DNA of 64,000 bases. It comes from Streptomyces lydicus. GTDB lineage: Bacteria > Actinomycetota > Actinomycetes > Streptomycetales > Streptomycetaceae. The notes under the pieces were generated by a model, which worked only from the letters and a program-made list of their open reading frames with translations, was not told the DNA's origin and searched no databases. This document shows positions 56,000 to 64,000 of the stretch, in pieces (within the stretch, counting starts at the first letter, position 1; the number at the start of each line of letters is the position of its first letter). The stretch is taken from positions 1,488,001 to 1,552,000 of the forward strand of contig NZ_CP017157.1 of assembly GCF_001729485.1 (NCBI RefSeq), in the 5' to 3' direction. The translations under genes were made by a program, and so were the position numbers.

Positions 56000-56992
56000 G
56001 TGTTACGCGTCCATTTCAGTGGACTCGATCTGGCCCGTGTGCGCATTGCGGCGCGCCCGGACGCGCTGTGGGAGACGGTCTTGAGCTTTCACCGTCTGCG
56101 CGACCGGCGGGACGATTCCGCGTTCGGCAAATGGCGATCGGAAACGCGTGGAAAGTTGAATGGCGAAGCGCGGCTGCTGGCGCCGCTGGTGCCCACGCGC
56201 GGCTATTTCCCCGATTTCCTGACGCCCGCCGAAGGGCTCCTCGGGATGGGGGACGCGCTGGCCGCGCTGCGCGAGACACCCGCCGTCCGGCTGCACGACG
56301 AGCTGTCCCGGCTGTCCACCGCCACCCGCCCGCTCCCGTCGTGGATACGGGCGATGGCCGAGGGCGACAGCCGCGCCCTCGGCCGGCTCGCGGGGGTTCT
56401 CCAGCGCTACTACGAGGTGGCCGTCGCCCCGTACTGGTCCCGCGTCCAGGGCCGCATCGAGGCCGACCGGGCGGCCCGCGGCCGGGCCCTGCTCGACGGC
56501 GGCGCGGACCGGCTGCTCGCCCTGCTCCCGCCGATGATGCGCTGGCGCCCGCCGGTCCTGGAGGCCGACTACCCGGTGGACCGCGAACTGCATCTCAACG
56601 GCCGGGGACTGCTCCTGCTGCCCTCGTACTTCTGCCGCCGCACCCCGGTCACGTTCCACAACCCGGACCTGACGCCCGTCCTGGTCTACCCCGTGGAGCA
56701 CCCGGCGCCGCGGCTCACGCCGCACGTTCCGCAGGAACGTTCCCTCGGGCGGCTCGTCGGCCAGACCCGCTCCGCGATACTCCAGGGCATCGGCGTCGGC
56801 TGCACCACCAGTGAACTCGCCCGTCGCGCCGACGTCTCGGTGGCCTCCGCCAGCCAGCACGCGACCGTGCTGCGCGATGCCGGGCTGCTGAACACGCTGC
56901 GGCAGGGCAACGCGGTGCTGCACACCCTCACCCCGCTGGGCGCGGCCCTGCTGCGCGGCGCGCGCCCGGCGGAGGAGGCCGCCTACGGGTGA
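56000..56992 (+). CDS. ArsR-like winged-helix transcriptional regulator (long form)
   Basis: A 330-residue protein. The C-terminal ArsR-type winged helix is TTSELARRADVSVASASQHA then TVLRDAGLLNTLRQGNAVLH (about 272-315). The N-terminal 240 residues form the effector-like domain common to long Streptomyces ArsR relatives (DUF5937-type; LRVHFSGLDLARVRIAARPD at the start). GTG 56000 has GGAGG only 4 nt upstream. The regulator has no obvious partner; the convergent TauD-like gene is the neighbour. Target and signal are unknown. Confidence 0.88.
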   Translation: MLRVHFSGLDLARVRIAARPDALWETVLSFHRLRDRRDDSAFGKWRSETRGKLNGEARLLAPLVPTRGYFPDFLTPAEGLLGMGDALAALRETPAVRLHDELSRLSTATRPLPSWIRAMAEGDSRALGRLAGVLQRYYEVAVAPYWSRVQGRIEADRAARGRALLDGGADRLLALLPPMMRWRPPVLEADYPVDRELHLNGRGLLLLPSYFCRRTPVTFHNPDLTPVLVYPVEHPAPRLTPHVPQERSLGRLVGQTRSAILQGIGVGCTTSELARRADVSVASASQHATVLRDAGLLNTLRQGNAVLHTLTPLGAALLRGARPAEEAAYG

Positions 56993-57126
56993 CCGGCGCG
57001 AGGGCGGCCGGTGCGCGGGTGAGCGGCGCTCGGTGCGCGGGTCGGTGGTGTGCGGGCGGGGCGGGCGTCCTTGGCCGGTACGGTCGGCGGTCGCGCAACC
57101 GGTCGGTACGGGCGGCGGTGCCACGT

Positions 57127-58131
57127 TCAGTACGGGCGGTCGCCCGCGATGGCGACGCGTTCGGCGACCCGGCGCGCGGTGCCGTAGTCGTTGACCGCGT
57201 AGTGCTGGGTGGCGCGGTTGTCCCAGAACGCGAGATCGCCGGCCTGCCAGCGCCACCGCACCTGGAACTCCGGTACGTGCGCCTGCTGGAACAGCAGCCG
57301 CAGCATCCGGTCGCCGGCCGCCTCGTCCCAGTCCACGATCCGCGTGGTGAAGGACGCGTTGACGAACAGCATCCGCCGCCCGGTCTCCGGGTGCCGGCGC
57401 ACCACCGGATGCTCGACGGGCGGGAACTGCTCCTGAAATGGCGCCAGTTGTGCGGGGGAGTAGAAGCGGGCGAAGCCCGGGAGATAGTCGTGCACCGCCC
57501 GCGCCCCGTCGATCGCGGCCCTGATTTCCGAAGGCAAATTGTCGTACGCCGCGGCCATATCGGCCCACATGGTGTCCCCGCCGGCGGGCGGCACCTCGCG
57601 CAACTGCAACACCGCGCCGAGCGCCGGCCGCTCCCGGAACGTGACGTCCGTGTGCCATACGTTCTCGAACGTGGGCACCCCGCCGGCCGCCTTGTCGAAC
57701 CGCACCACGTCCCGGGAATCACCCTGCGCGAGCAGCGGATTGGTCTCCAACTCCCCCCAATTGGCGGCGAATTCGCGTTGTGACTCCGAAGTAAGGTGCT
57801 GCCCGCGGAAGAACAACACCTTCCACTCCAGCAGCGCCCGGTTCAGCTCCGCGCGCAGCCCCCCGGACAGCGGCCGGGACAGGTCCAGCCCGCGGATCTC
57901 GGCCCCGATCGTCGCGGCCTGTGGCACGACCTCGAAGCGCTCGTACGGCCGGTCCTCCCACCCGTCGGGCGTACGGCGCAGCGTCCGCGGGCCCTCGTAC
58001 AGCCCGTCTGCCGGGATGCGGTGCGGGCGCAGGACGGGAGCGGCCGGCGTGGTGGGGGCGGGGGGAGCGTCGGAGGCGACTAGAGCGGCGGGAGCGGCGG
58101 GAGTGGTGGTGGCTTCGGCAGCGGTGGTCAA
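57127..58131 (-). CDS. TauD/TfdA-family Fe(II)/2-oxoglutarate dioxygenase
   Basis: A 334-residue dioxygenase. The iron ligands are the HxD of VWHTDVTFRE and the distal His of WDNRATQHYAVNDYG; the 2-oxoglutarate-binding Arg follows in RRVAERVAI. The first 30 residues are Ala/Pro/Thr-rich. Relatives cleave taurine, alkylsulfates or herbicide ethers to free sulfite/sulfate or phenols; the closest pattern is taurine/alkylsulfate-type, substrate uncertain. The start is the unusual TTG 58131, supported by AGGAGGA 4 nt upstream. No sulfonate transporter is adjacent, although a sugar ABC transporter lies upstream. Confidence 0.9.
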   Translation of the reverse strand: MTTAAEATTTPAAPAALVASDAPPAPTTPAAPVLRPHRIPADGLYEGPRTLRRTPDGWEDRPYERFEVVPQAATIGAEIRGLDLSRPLSGGLRAELNRALLEWKVLFFRGQHLTSESQREFAANWGELETNPLLAQGDSRDVVRFDKAAGGVPTFENVWHTDVTFRERPALGAVLQLREVPPAGGDTMWADMAAAYDNLPSEIRAAIDGARAVHDYLPGFARFYSPAQLAPFQEQFPPVEHPVVRRHPETGRRMLFVNASFTTRIVDWDEAAGDRMLRLLFQQAHVPEFQVRWRWQAGDLAFWDNRATQHYAVNDYGTARRVAERVAIAGDRPY

Positions 58132-58268
58132 CGGGTCCTCCTGGACGGGCGGGAAGCGGGGAGGCAGGGGCGTACGGGGCAGGAGTGAAGGGCGTACGAA
58201 GGGAGAGCCGGGCCTGGCGGGGCGAGCCGGGATCACGAGGGCGCGAGCGGCGCCGCGCCAGGGAGGCG

Positions 58269-58312
58269 GCGGTCACCGGGGCGGACGTCGGCGGTCACCG
58301 GTGCGGACGTCG
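58269..58312 (+). repeat. 22-bp tandem duplication
   Basis: GCGGTCACCGGGGCGGACGT-CG at 58269-58290 is repeated at 58291-58312 with one change. It lies in a 410-nt gap (58132-58541) where I find no gene. Confidence 0.8.
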
Positions 58313-58541
58313 GCCGGCCGGGCATCGGCCCGGGCAACCGCCGGACGGCTCAGGCGGTGCGGCGACAACAGGCCGGGGGAGAACCCACCCGGCCACGGCG
58401 GCGCAGAAAGCTCAGGCCGCGGGGCGCGCACGTGCCGTGGGGGCCGCCGTCGCGCGGCGCCACCTCACGGACCTCCAAGTGCGTGCTCATGCCACGCACC
58501 GTACCCCTTCGGTGCCGGAGCCCTCAATGCCCCGGTCCGCC

Positions 58542-59378
58542 TCAGTCGTCGATCCCGCTGCGCTCCACGCCCGCGACGATGTACCGCTGGAGCAGCAGGA
58601 AGACCACCACCAGCGGGGCGATCGAGACCGCCGCGGCCACGAACAGCTCATGCAGGTTGAGGCTCTGCGCGGTGGTGAACGTGGACAGCGCGACCTGCAC
58701 CGTCCAGGACTCCTGGTCCTGCCCGATCACCAGCGGCCACAGGAAGGCGTTCCAGGCCCCGATGAACACGATGGTGCCGACGGCGGCGAACACCGGCCGG
58801 GAGTTCGGGACCACGATCTTCCAGTACGTCCGCCAGTAGCCGAGGCCGTCGACCCGGGCGGCGTCCTCCAGCTCCCGGGGGAAGCCCAGGAAGTACTGCC
58901 GGAAGATGAAGCAGGCGAACGCGCTGAACAGCGTCGGAATGATCAGCCCGCGCAGGGTCGAGATCCACCCCAGCGTCGACACCAGCACGAAGCTCGGCAC
59001 GAACGTCACGGCCGCCGGCACCATCAGCGTCCCCAGGATCGCGTAGAAGACGACGTTGGCGTGCCGGTACGGAATCCTGGCGAGTCCGTACCCGGCGAGC
59101 GAGGCCAGCACGACCGTGCCGGCCGTCGTCGACACCGCGATCAGCGTGGAGTTGAGCAGCGCCCGCCCCAGGGGGAGGTTCGGGTCCCGGAAGACCTCGG
59201 TCAGGTTCGACCACCGGAGCTCGTGCGGGAAGAACGTCCAGTCCGGTGCCGTGATGTCCCGTTCGCCGGCGAGCCCGTTGCGCACCAGCAGATAGAACGG
59301 CACCAGGAACAGCAGCGCCAGGGCGACCAGCAGCACCACGCGCAGCGCCCGCCCCGCCCTCGTCAGCGCATCCTGCAT
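58542..59378 (-). CDS. Carbohydrate ABC transporter permease (MalG/UgpE type)
   Basis: A 278-residue inner permease with six predicted helices (e.g. VVLLVALALLFLVPFYLLVR at the N-terminus). The EAA-loop is FPRELEDAARVDGLGYWRTY followed by WKIVVPNSRP, typical of CUT1 transporters. ATG 59378 begins 5 nt after the stop of the partner permease, behind GGGGAGG. It is the third gene of the SBP-permease-permease operon; the sugar is unknown. Confidence 0.93.
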   Translation of the reverse strand: MQDALTRAGRALRVVLLVALALLFLVPFYLLVRNGLAGERDITAPDWTFFPHELRWSNLTEVFRDPNLPLGRALLNSTLIAVSTTAGTVVLASLAGYGLARIPYRHANVVFYAILGTLMVPAAVTFVPSFVLVSTLGWISTLRGLIIPTLFSAFACFIFRQYFLGFPRELEDAARVDGLGYWRTYWKIVVPNSRPVFAAVGTIVFIGAWNAFLWPLVIGQDQESWTVQVALSTFTTAQSLNLHELFVAAAVSIAPLVVVFLLLQRYIVAGVERSGIDD

Positions 59379-59383
59379 CGCGC

Positions 59384-60307
59384 TCAGTCCTCCCCCTTGC
59401 GGCCGAGCCCGAACCACCGGGCCTGCACCACCGTCGCCACCGCGATGATCAACGCCAGGATCACCGCACCGGCGCTGCCCAGCCCGAGGTTCTGATCCTG
59501 GCCCAGCGCCGTGTAGTACAGGTAGACCAACGGCGGCCGGGCGTACGGCGGATACCCGCGCGCGTCACTCAGCAGGTTGTAGAACTCGTCGAACGCCTGG
59601 AACGCGTTGATCACCAACAGCAGCACCACGGCGACCGAGGTGGCCCGCAGCTGCGGAAAGGTGATGTGCCGGAAGGTCTGCCAGCCCGGCCGGGCCCCGT
59701 CCACCGCCGCCGCCTCGTACAGCTGCGGTGAGATCCGCTGCAGCCCCGCCAGGAAGAGGATCATGTAGAACCCCGCCTGCAGCCACAGCCGTACGGTCAC
59801 GATGACCAGCCAGTACCAGGGTGGATGGGTCGTCGACAGCCAGGCGGTCTGGTCCGCGCCGAACCACCCCAGCACGGTGTTGGCCAGCCCGAACCGCACC
59901 CCGTTGAAGATCGACAGCTTCCAGATCACCGCCGCGACGACGTACGAGCACGCCGTCGGCAGGAAGAAGACCGAGCGGAAGAACGCCTGGGCGACGCGCA
60001 GCCGGTTGACCATCAGCGCCAGGGCGAGCGCGAGCACATAGGTCGCCGGCACGATGAACGCCGTGAACAGCACGAACGTCCCCAGGCTGGCCAGGAACGC
60101 GCCGTCGCTGAGCATCGCGCCGTAGTTGCCCAGGCCGACGAAGTCCGAGGCGTCCGGGCTCACCGTGTTGTGCGCGTCGAAGAAGCTGAGGTAGAGGCTC
60201 CAGACCAACGGCACGTACGTGAACAGCCCCAGCCCCAGGGCGAACGGCCCGACGAACACCCAGAACCACAGATTCCGCCGCTGTGGCCCCAGCACCCCGG
60301 TGCTCAT
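59384..60307 (-). CDS. Carbohydrate ABC transporter permease (MalF/UgpA type)
   Basis: A 307-residue permease with about six helices (WFWVFVGPFALGLGLFTYVP at the start) and the EAA motif ISPQLYEAAAVDGARPGWQT then FRHITFPQL. The ATG overlaps the stop of the binding-protein gene (ATGA). It pairs with the MalG-like subunit; no ATPase is encoded in the operon, so a shared MsiK-type ATPase elsewhere in the genome is expected, as is normal for Streptomyces CUT1 systems. Confidence 0.93.
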   Translation of the reverse strand: MSTGVLGPQRRNLWFWVFVGPFALGLGLFTYVPLVWSLYLSFFDAHNTVSPDASDFVGLGNYGAMLSDGAFLASLGTFVLFTAFIVPATYVLALALALMVNRLRVAQAFFRSVFFLPTACSYVVAAVIWKLSIFNGVRFGLANTVLGWFGADQTAWLSTTHPPWYWLVIVTVRLWLQAGFYMILFLAGLQRISPQLYEAAAVDGARPGWQTFRHITFPQLRATSVAVVLLLVINAFQAFDEFYNLLSDARGYPPYARPPLVYLYYTALGQDQNLGLGSAGAVILALIIAVATVVQARWFGLGRKGED

Positions 60308-61569
60308 TTCTTCTTGACCCGCTGAAGCTCGGCACTGACCTTCCGCACCACGCCCTTCAGCTCGCCCTCCGGGTGGGCGCCGTCCTTGATGATCCGGCTC
60401 AGCGCGTCCTGATACGCCGTGCGGCTCGCCGCGGTCCACAGCAGCGGCTCCGCGTGCCCGTACTCCGTCGCGAACCGCACCGCGTCGGCCGCCGCGCCCT
60501 CCCGCAGCTGCTCGGCCTGCTTGGCGAGCGAGATCCGCGCCGGGATGTGGAAGCCGTACGACAGCGCGAAGTCACGCTGGAAATCGGTGCGTTCCACCCA
60601 CAGCCACTTGGCGAAGGCTTTCGCCTGCGCGGTGTGCTTGCTACGCGCACTGACCGCGGAGCCGTACGCCCCCACCGGAACGGCGGGCTTGCCGCCGCTC
60701 CCGTCCCCGGGGAACGGCAGCACTCCGAAGTCGTCCCCCAACGCCTTCTTGATCTGCGGCAGCGCCCACAGCCCCGACCACTGCATCGCGGTCAGCCCCT
60801 GGACGAGCGCCGACGGATCGGACCAGTCCGTAGGGGCGCCCAGCAGCAGCGACTTGTCCGCGTACAGCTGCCGGATCTTCCCCAGCGCCCGTGCCGCGGC
60901 CGGATCGTCGAACCCGACCTTCCCCTCCTCGCTGATCAGGCTCAGCCCGGCGGCGAACAGCGGCGTACCGCTGAGCACCCCCACCCCGCCGTCATTCCCC
61001 AGGAACAGGCCCTTGGTCTTCTTCTTCCCGCTGACCGCCTTCGCCGCGTCCACCAGCTCGTCGAGCGTCCGCGGCGGCTGCACCCCGGCGTCCTTCAGCG
61101 CGCTCTTGCGGTAGTAGAGCATCTGCATGTCGATGACCTGCGGAATGCCCCAGACCTTCCCCTGCCAGGTCTTCGGCGCCAGCACGGCCTGGTTGAAGTC
61201 GTCCTTCACCGGCTCGATCTCGGCGGTCAGATCGACCACCTGCCCGCCCTGTATCTGGTCCAGCAGCGGACCGTTGACCTCGAAGACATCGGGCCCGGAG
61301 TCGGTGAGCAGCGCGGCCGCGGTCTGCCGGTCGTAGTCCCCGGGCCGCCACTGCACGGTGACCTCGGTCTTCTTGTACGCGGCGGCATACCGCTTCACGG
61401 CCCGCTCGGTCCCCGGCTCCCCGTACTGGTGGTACCACTGTCGGAGCCCGGCCCCCGAATCTCCGTCCCCACGCCCGGTGTTGGACCCACAGGCCGTGGC
61501 CAGCGCCGCGCCGAGGACGGCCCCGCCGCCGCCCGCCATCAACCGTCGTCTGCCGAACGTCCCCGCCAT
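60304..61569 (-). CDS. Sugar ABC transporter substrate-binding lipoprotein
   Basis: A 421-residue extracellular solute-binding protein. The N-terminus has a twin-arginine-like GRRRLMAGGGGAVLGAALA and a lipobox-like ATAC (Cys27), suggesting Tat-exported lipoprotein. The body has the family 1 pattern: YGEPGTERAVKRYAAAYKKT, PDVFEVNGP, VWGIPQVIDMQMLYYRKSAL, and a C-terminal lobe ending in VSAELQRVKKK. It is first of the operon; a 15-bp palindrome upstream is a candidate operator. The bound sugar cannot be predicted reliably. Confidence 0.92.
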   Translation of the reverse strand: MAGTFGRRRLMAGGGGAVLGAALATACGSNTGRGDGDSGAGLRQWYHQYGEPGTERAVKRYAAAYKKTEVTVQWRPGDYDRQTAAALLTDSGPDVFEVNGPLLDQIQGGQVVDLTAEIEPVKDDFNQAVLAPKTWQGKVWGIPQVIDMQMLYYRKSALKDAGVQPPRTLDELVDAAKAVSGKKKTKGLFLGNDGGVGVLSGTPLFAAGLSLISEEGKVGFDDPAAARALGKIRQLYADKSLLLGAPTDWSDPSALVQGLTAMQWSGLWALPQIKKALGDDFGVLPFPGDGSGGKPAVPVGAYGSAVSARSKHTAQAKAFAKWLWVERTDFQRDFALSYGFHIPARISLAKQAEQLREGAAADAVRFATEYGHAEPLLWTAASRTAYQDALSRIIKDGAHPEGELKGVVRKVSAELQRVKKK

Positions 61570-61642
61570 GGTCGTCGCCCCCTGCGCTCGTAGCCCGCCA
61601 GTAACTTCCCTGTTCCGCCGCTGTGCCGGTGCGTCTCGTTAA

Positions 61643-61657
61643 GTGATCGTCGATCAC
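61643..61657. promoter_or_regulatory. Candidate operator of the sugar ABC operon
   Basis: GTGATCG-T-CGATCAC is a perfect 15-bp palindrome 74 nt upstream of the binding-protein ATG. It resembles a LacI- or GntR-type site in size, but no such regulator gene is present in the window. Confidence 0.5.
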
Positions 61658-61751
61658 CCGCACGCGACCGTCCACTCTGCCGCACGACCGTGACGCCCGC
61701 ATTGCATCTGCACGAAACGGCCGACGCGCGCCCCGGCAGCCGCAACAGCCC

Positions 61752-62378
61752 TCAGCTGTCCGACACCCCCGCGGCCGCACGGCCTATCGCCTCCAACGCC
61801 GCCTCCCAGACACAGGGATAGCCCTCCACATACATCTCCTGGGCCAGCCCCGGCCCCACCGCCACGTCCGGCACCGAAACCCGCACCGTCCGCCCGTTCA
61901 CCGTGAACAGGTGCGTCACCCAGGAATCGCCACTCGCATCCGGATCAGCGTTCACCTCCGCCTCCCCCAGCGGAAGCCCCCGCTCGTTGAGCGCCCCCAC
62001 CAGCCGCCGCACATTGGCCCAGATGGTCTGCCGGGCCGCGTCGAACGCACAGAGCCCCTCCACCAGATCGGCCCACCCGTACGCAACGCCGTTGTGCACC
62101 AGCGCCCAAGGCCCCTCTGCGGTCCCCTCCTTCACCACCGCGAGCGGCACGCCCGGCATCACGAGATCGCCCTCGTACCCCTGCGGACACTCGAAGGAGA
62201 ACTGAAGACAACCGGGCCACTCGTCATCCGCCTCGCCGTCGTCGAGATACGCCCACGGCTCCACACACCCCCCGTCGACGAGTTCGGCCAGCAGCGCGGC
62301 GGTGTTCGCCCGCGCGTGGGCAGCGACCTGGTCGTCGTCGGCGAGGACTTCCCTGATCCTCTCGGCGCTGTCAGTCAT
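61752..62378 (-). CDS. Hypothetical acidic protein (possible DUF6348-type)
   Basis: A 208-residue soluble, acidic protein without signal peptide or membrane helix. Notable segments are LLAELVDGGCVEPWAYLDDG, QGYEGDLVMPGVPLAVVKEG, and a C-terminal domain VTHLFTVNGRTVRVSVPDVA then YPCVWEAALEAIGRAA. The pattern resembles small immunity- or suppressor-of-fused-like proteins of Streptomyces, but I do not recognise a defined family with confidence. The next upstream gene is also a possible immunity-type protein on the same strand, 109 nt away. Confidence 0.7.
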   Translation of the reverse strand: MTDSAERIREVLADDDQVAAHARANTAALLAELVDGGCVEPWAYLDDGEADDEWPGCLQFSFECPQGYEGDLVMPGVPLAVVKEGTAEGPWALVHNGVAYGWADLVEGLCAFDAARQTIWANVRRLVGALNERGLPLGEAEVNADPDASGDSWVTHLFTVNGRTVRVSVPDVAVGPGLAQEMYVEGYPCVWEAALEAIGRAAAGVSDS

Positions 62379-62487
62379 GCCGCCATGATGAACCGCCCCA
62401 CTGACAACGGGAGATCAAACGGCCGGCTTCATGGGAGCCCGGCCCATGTAGCAGAGGTCGGTCGCGGACGTCGAAGGCACCGCCCGG

Positions 62488-64000
62488 TCACGGCGAATGG
62501 AAGGCATAGGCCCAGGCCGGCGCCTCCGCTCCGATCGGATCGATGCGCTTGTGGGCGGCGAGTACGTAATCGGGCACGAGACGTGCCTCGTCATCGCGGT
62601 CGATCAGTTCCTTGATGAGGTGGCCGGTGACCCATTGACCGACCATGGTGAGGAAGTTCTCCAGGCTGCGCGCCGCCGGTAGGGCCGCGAGGTGTTCCTC
62701 TCCGGGCTCTGTGGGAATCCGCAGCACGTGTCCCGTAGGGCCGTCGATGACGAGCTCGCCTCCCATCCAGAAACCGATGTGGAAGAAGGGGCCGGACTCC
62801 TCGATGGGGTCGACGTCCGATGGCCAGGTGACTTCGTCGAAGATGCTCATTCGGTGGTCACCGCGCGGATAAATACCCATACCGTCTTCATCGCTCATTT
62901 CCGGCAGGCCGTATTCCATGAGCGTGCGGCGCGTGGGTTCGAGCGTCAGGCCGTCGGGCAGCAGCTGCGCCGGGAAGGTGTGGAGGCGACGGGCCCCGAA
63001 CATCTGGACCAGATCTGCGGGGCTGGGCGGGGAGGCGTCGACGGGAACGGTGGCCGTGGTGAAGGCGTAACGACCGGAGAAGGGTTCCACGTTCGGTGAG
63101 TGAAAACCGGAGAACGCTGCCTCCGCCGGGATTTCGATGGCGAAGACGCCGCCCGAACCACCCAGAATCAGCTGGCCGTTGAGGGAGAGCGGGGGACCGG
63201 CGAGAAGCGTCTCGTGGACCTCTTCCGCATCCGACATGGCGTCCTCGAGGTCCTCAACGGTTTCCGGCCCCGAACGGTCCTCCTCCGCTTCCGTCTCCGC
63301 CCCCGCCTCGTCCGTCTGCGGCCAGGTCAGATCGGCGTGGTGAGCCTCCGGGATCTCCTCGTGCCAGGGGCCGGCGAGGTGTTCGCCGGTGACCGCGTCC
63401 CAGATGTCGGCGCGGGACGTCCAGGTGTGCAGGCCGGCAACGGCGGCACGGCCCTGCCAGCACACTGCGGTCAGTCCGTCGACGGGACCCGGTTCGAGGT
63501 ACCGCCAGTGATACCCACCCGGTGGGCGCCAATGCGACCACCTCGTCTTCCAGGGCAGCCGTACACCGGAGTCGGCGACGGCCGCGGCGAATGAGCGGTC
63601 CGAGCGGGCCGTGGCCATGAGGTGCAGCCATGCGGCCCACTCCGGCTGACGGGACGGGATCACGCCGTAGGACCAGAGATGGACGGCGTCGCCGGCGGCG
63701 GTGCCTCCCGGCAGGTCACCCAGGAACGCGCATCGTGCGGCGTCCATCAGGGTCGTCTGCGGGATGTGGGCGAGTACGCCGCCGTCCTGGAGGAGAGCCC
63801 CGAAGGGGGTGGCAGGACTCGGTTCCTCGGCCGGTCCCGACGCGAAGAGGGTCGTTTGTGCAGCGTGCATCGCCAAACCGAAGGCCGCATAGCGACCTTC
63901 CGGACCCGATGCGGCCCATCCCTCGGCATGGCGGAACTCGGATGAGATCGCTGTCAGCCACTCGGCCATGTGCCGGTCGACGCGGTTGATCTCGTCGTCC
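62488..64000 (-). CDS. Large protein with SUKH-4-like C-terminal region (5' end may lie outside)
   Basis: At least 493 residues from an ATG at 63969; the frame stays open to the window edge and the extra codons (DDEINRVDRH) look coding, so the true start may be outside. The N-terminal part contains a Trp-rich region (WSHWRPPGGYHWRYLEPGPV, then AVAGLHTWTSRADIWDAVTG) resembling a WD-like repeat. An acidic linker follows (AGAETEAEEDRSGPETVEDL), then a region like SUKH-4 immunity proteins (EYGLPEMSDEDGMGIYP, FFHIGFWMGGELVIDGPTGH, LENFLTMVGQWV). SUKH proteins neutralise polymorphic toxins; no toxin gene is visible inside the window. The family call is moderate. Confidence 0.75.
   Translation of the reverse strand, partial: DDEINRVDRHMAEWLTAISSEFRHAEGWAASGPEGRYAAFGLAMHAAQTTLFASGPAEEPSPATPFGALLQDGGVLAHIPQTTLMDAARCAFLGDLPGGTAAGDAVHLWSYGVIPSRQPEWAAWLHLMATARSDRSFAAAVADSGVRLPWKTRWSHWRPPGGYHWRYLEPGPVDGLTAVCWQGRAAVAGLHTWTSRADIWDAVTGEHLAGPWHEEIPEAHHADLTWPQTDEAGAETEAEEDRSGPETVEDLEDAMSDAEEVHETLLAGPPLSLNGQLILGGSGGVFAIEIPAEAAFSGFHSPNVEPFSGRYAFTTATVPVDASPPSPADLVQMFGARRLHTFPAQLLPDGLTLEPTRRTLMEYGLPEMSDEDGMGIYPRGDHRMSIFDEVTWPSDVDPIEESGPFFHIGFWMGGELVIDGPTGHVLRIPTEPGEEHLAALPAARSLENFLTMVGQWVTGHLIKELIDRDDEARLVPDYVLAAHKRIDPIGAEAPAWAYAFHSP

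Overview
The window is high-GC actinobacterial DNA, almost certainly a Streptomyces core-chromosome segment. Codon third positions are strongly G/C, GTG and TTG starts are common, and the gene order matches streptomycetes: hrcA-dnaJ, rsmE, phoH-ybeY-corC-era, leuA, recO-uppS, znuACB-zur, glyS, dusB and ppdK. Actinobacterium-restricted families are also present: a conservon, XRE-DUF397, mycothiol-dependent formaldehyde oxidation and an ECF41-like sigma factor. No rRNA, tRNA, CRISPR array, insertion sequence or prophage was recognised.

Layout. 0-6.5 kb: heat-shock and housekeeping genes (hrcA 3' end, dnaJ, nitronate monooxygenase, rsmE, OsmC, HIT, RNase Z, secreted phosphatase). 6.7-12.6 kb: small-molecule metabolism (glucarate dehydratase, mycothiol-formaldehyde dehydrogenase with a metallo-hydrolase, divergent GH4 glucosidase and PfkB kinase). 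12.7-17.3 kb: phoH-ybeY-corC-(cytidine-deaminase-like)-era. 17.3-24.6 kb: MFS importer with GH1 beta-glucosidase, an M4 protease with an emfourin-type inhibitor, leuA behind a leucine-rich leader peptide, and a TerB protein. 24.6-30 kb: a conservon (cvnA-D) with two P450 genes, one lacking canonical P450 motifs. 30-38 kb: XRE-DUF397, recO, uppS, zinc uptake and Zur, glyS. 38-52 kb: accessory and regulatory genes (VanZ-like protein, two-component system, D,D-carboxypeptidase, aldo/keto reductase with TetR, two drug-type MFS exporters, dusB, MarR, ECF41-like sigma). 52-64 kb: ppdK, a winged-helix regulator, a TauD-like dioxygenase, a sugar ABC transporter without its own ATPase, and two genes of uncertain function that may include a SUKH-type immunity protein.

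The main non-coding signals are these. The end of dnaJ and its hairpin are tandemly duplicated. A 26-27 bp array behind glyS appears to derive from one arm of the glyS terminator. A sigma-70-like promoter for znuA carries two Zur-box-like sites and places the ATG at the expected transcription start. Several other genes have a -10-like hexamer 6-7 nt before the start codon, suggesting leaderless mRNAs. Long perfect palindromes lie in the aldo/keto reductase promoter and between uppS and zur.

Functional links are mostly short operons. Zur should control znuACB. The conservon proteins probably form a membrane sensor/G-protein complex that feeds the P450s. The emfourin homologue probably restrains the M4 protease. 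MscR and the adjacent hydrolase probably act consecutively on formaldehyde-mycothiol adducts. All functions are assigned by motif and family recognition by eye; no database search was run.
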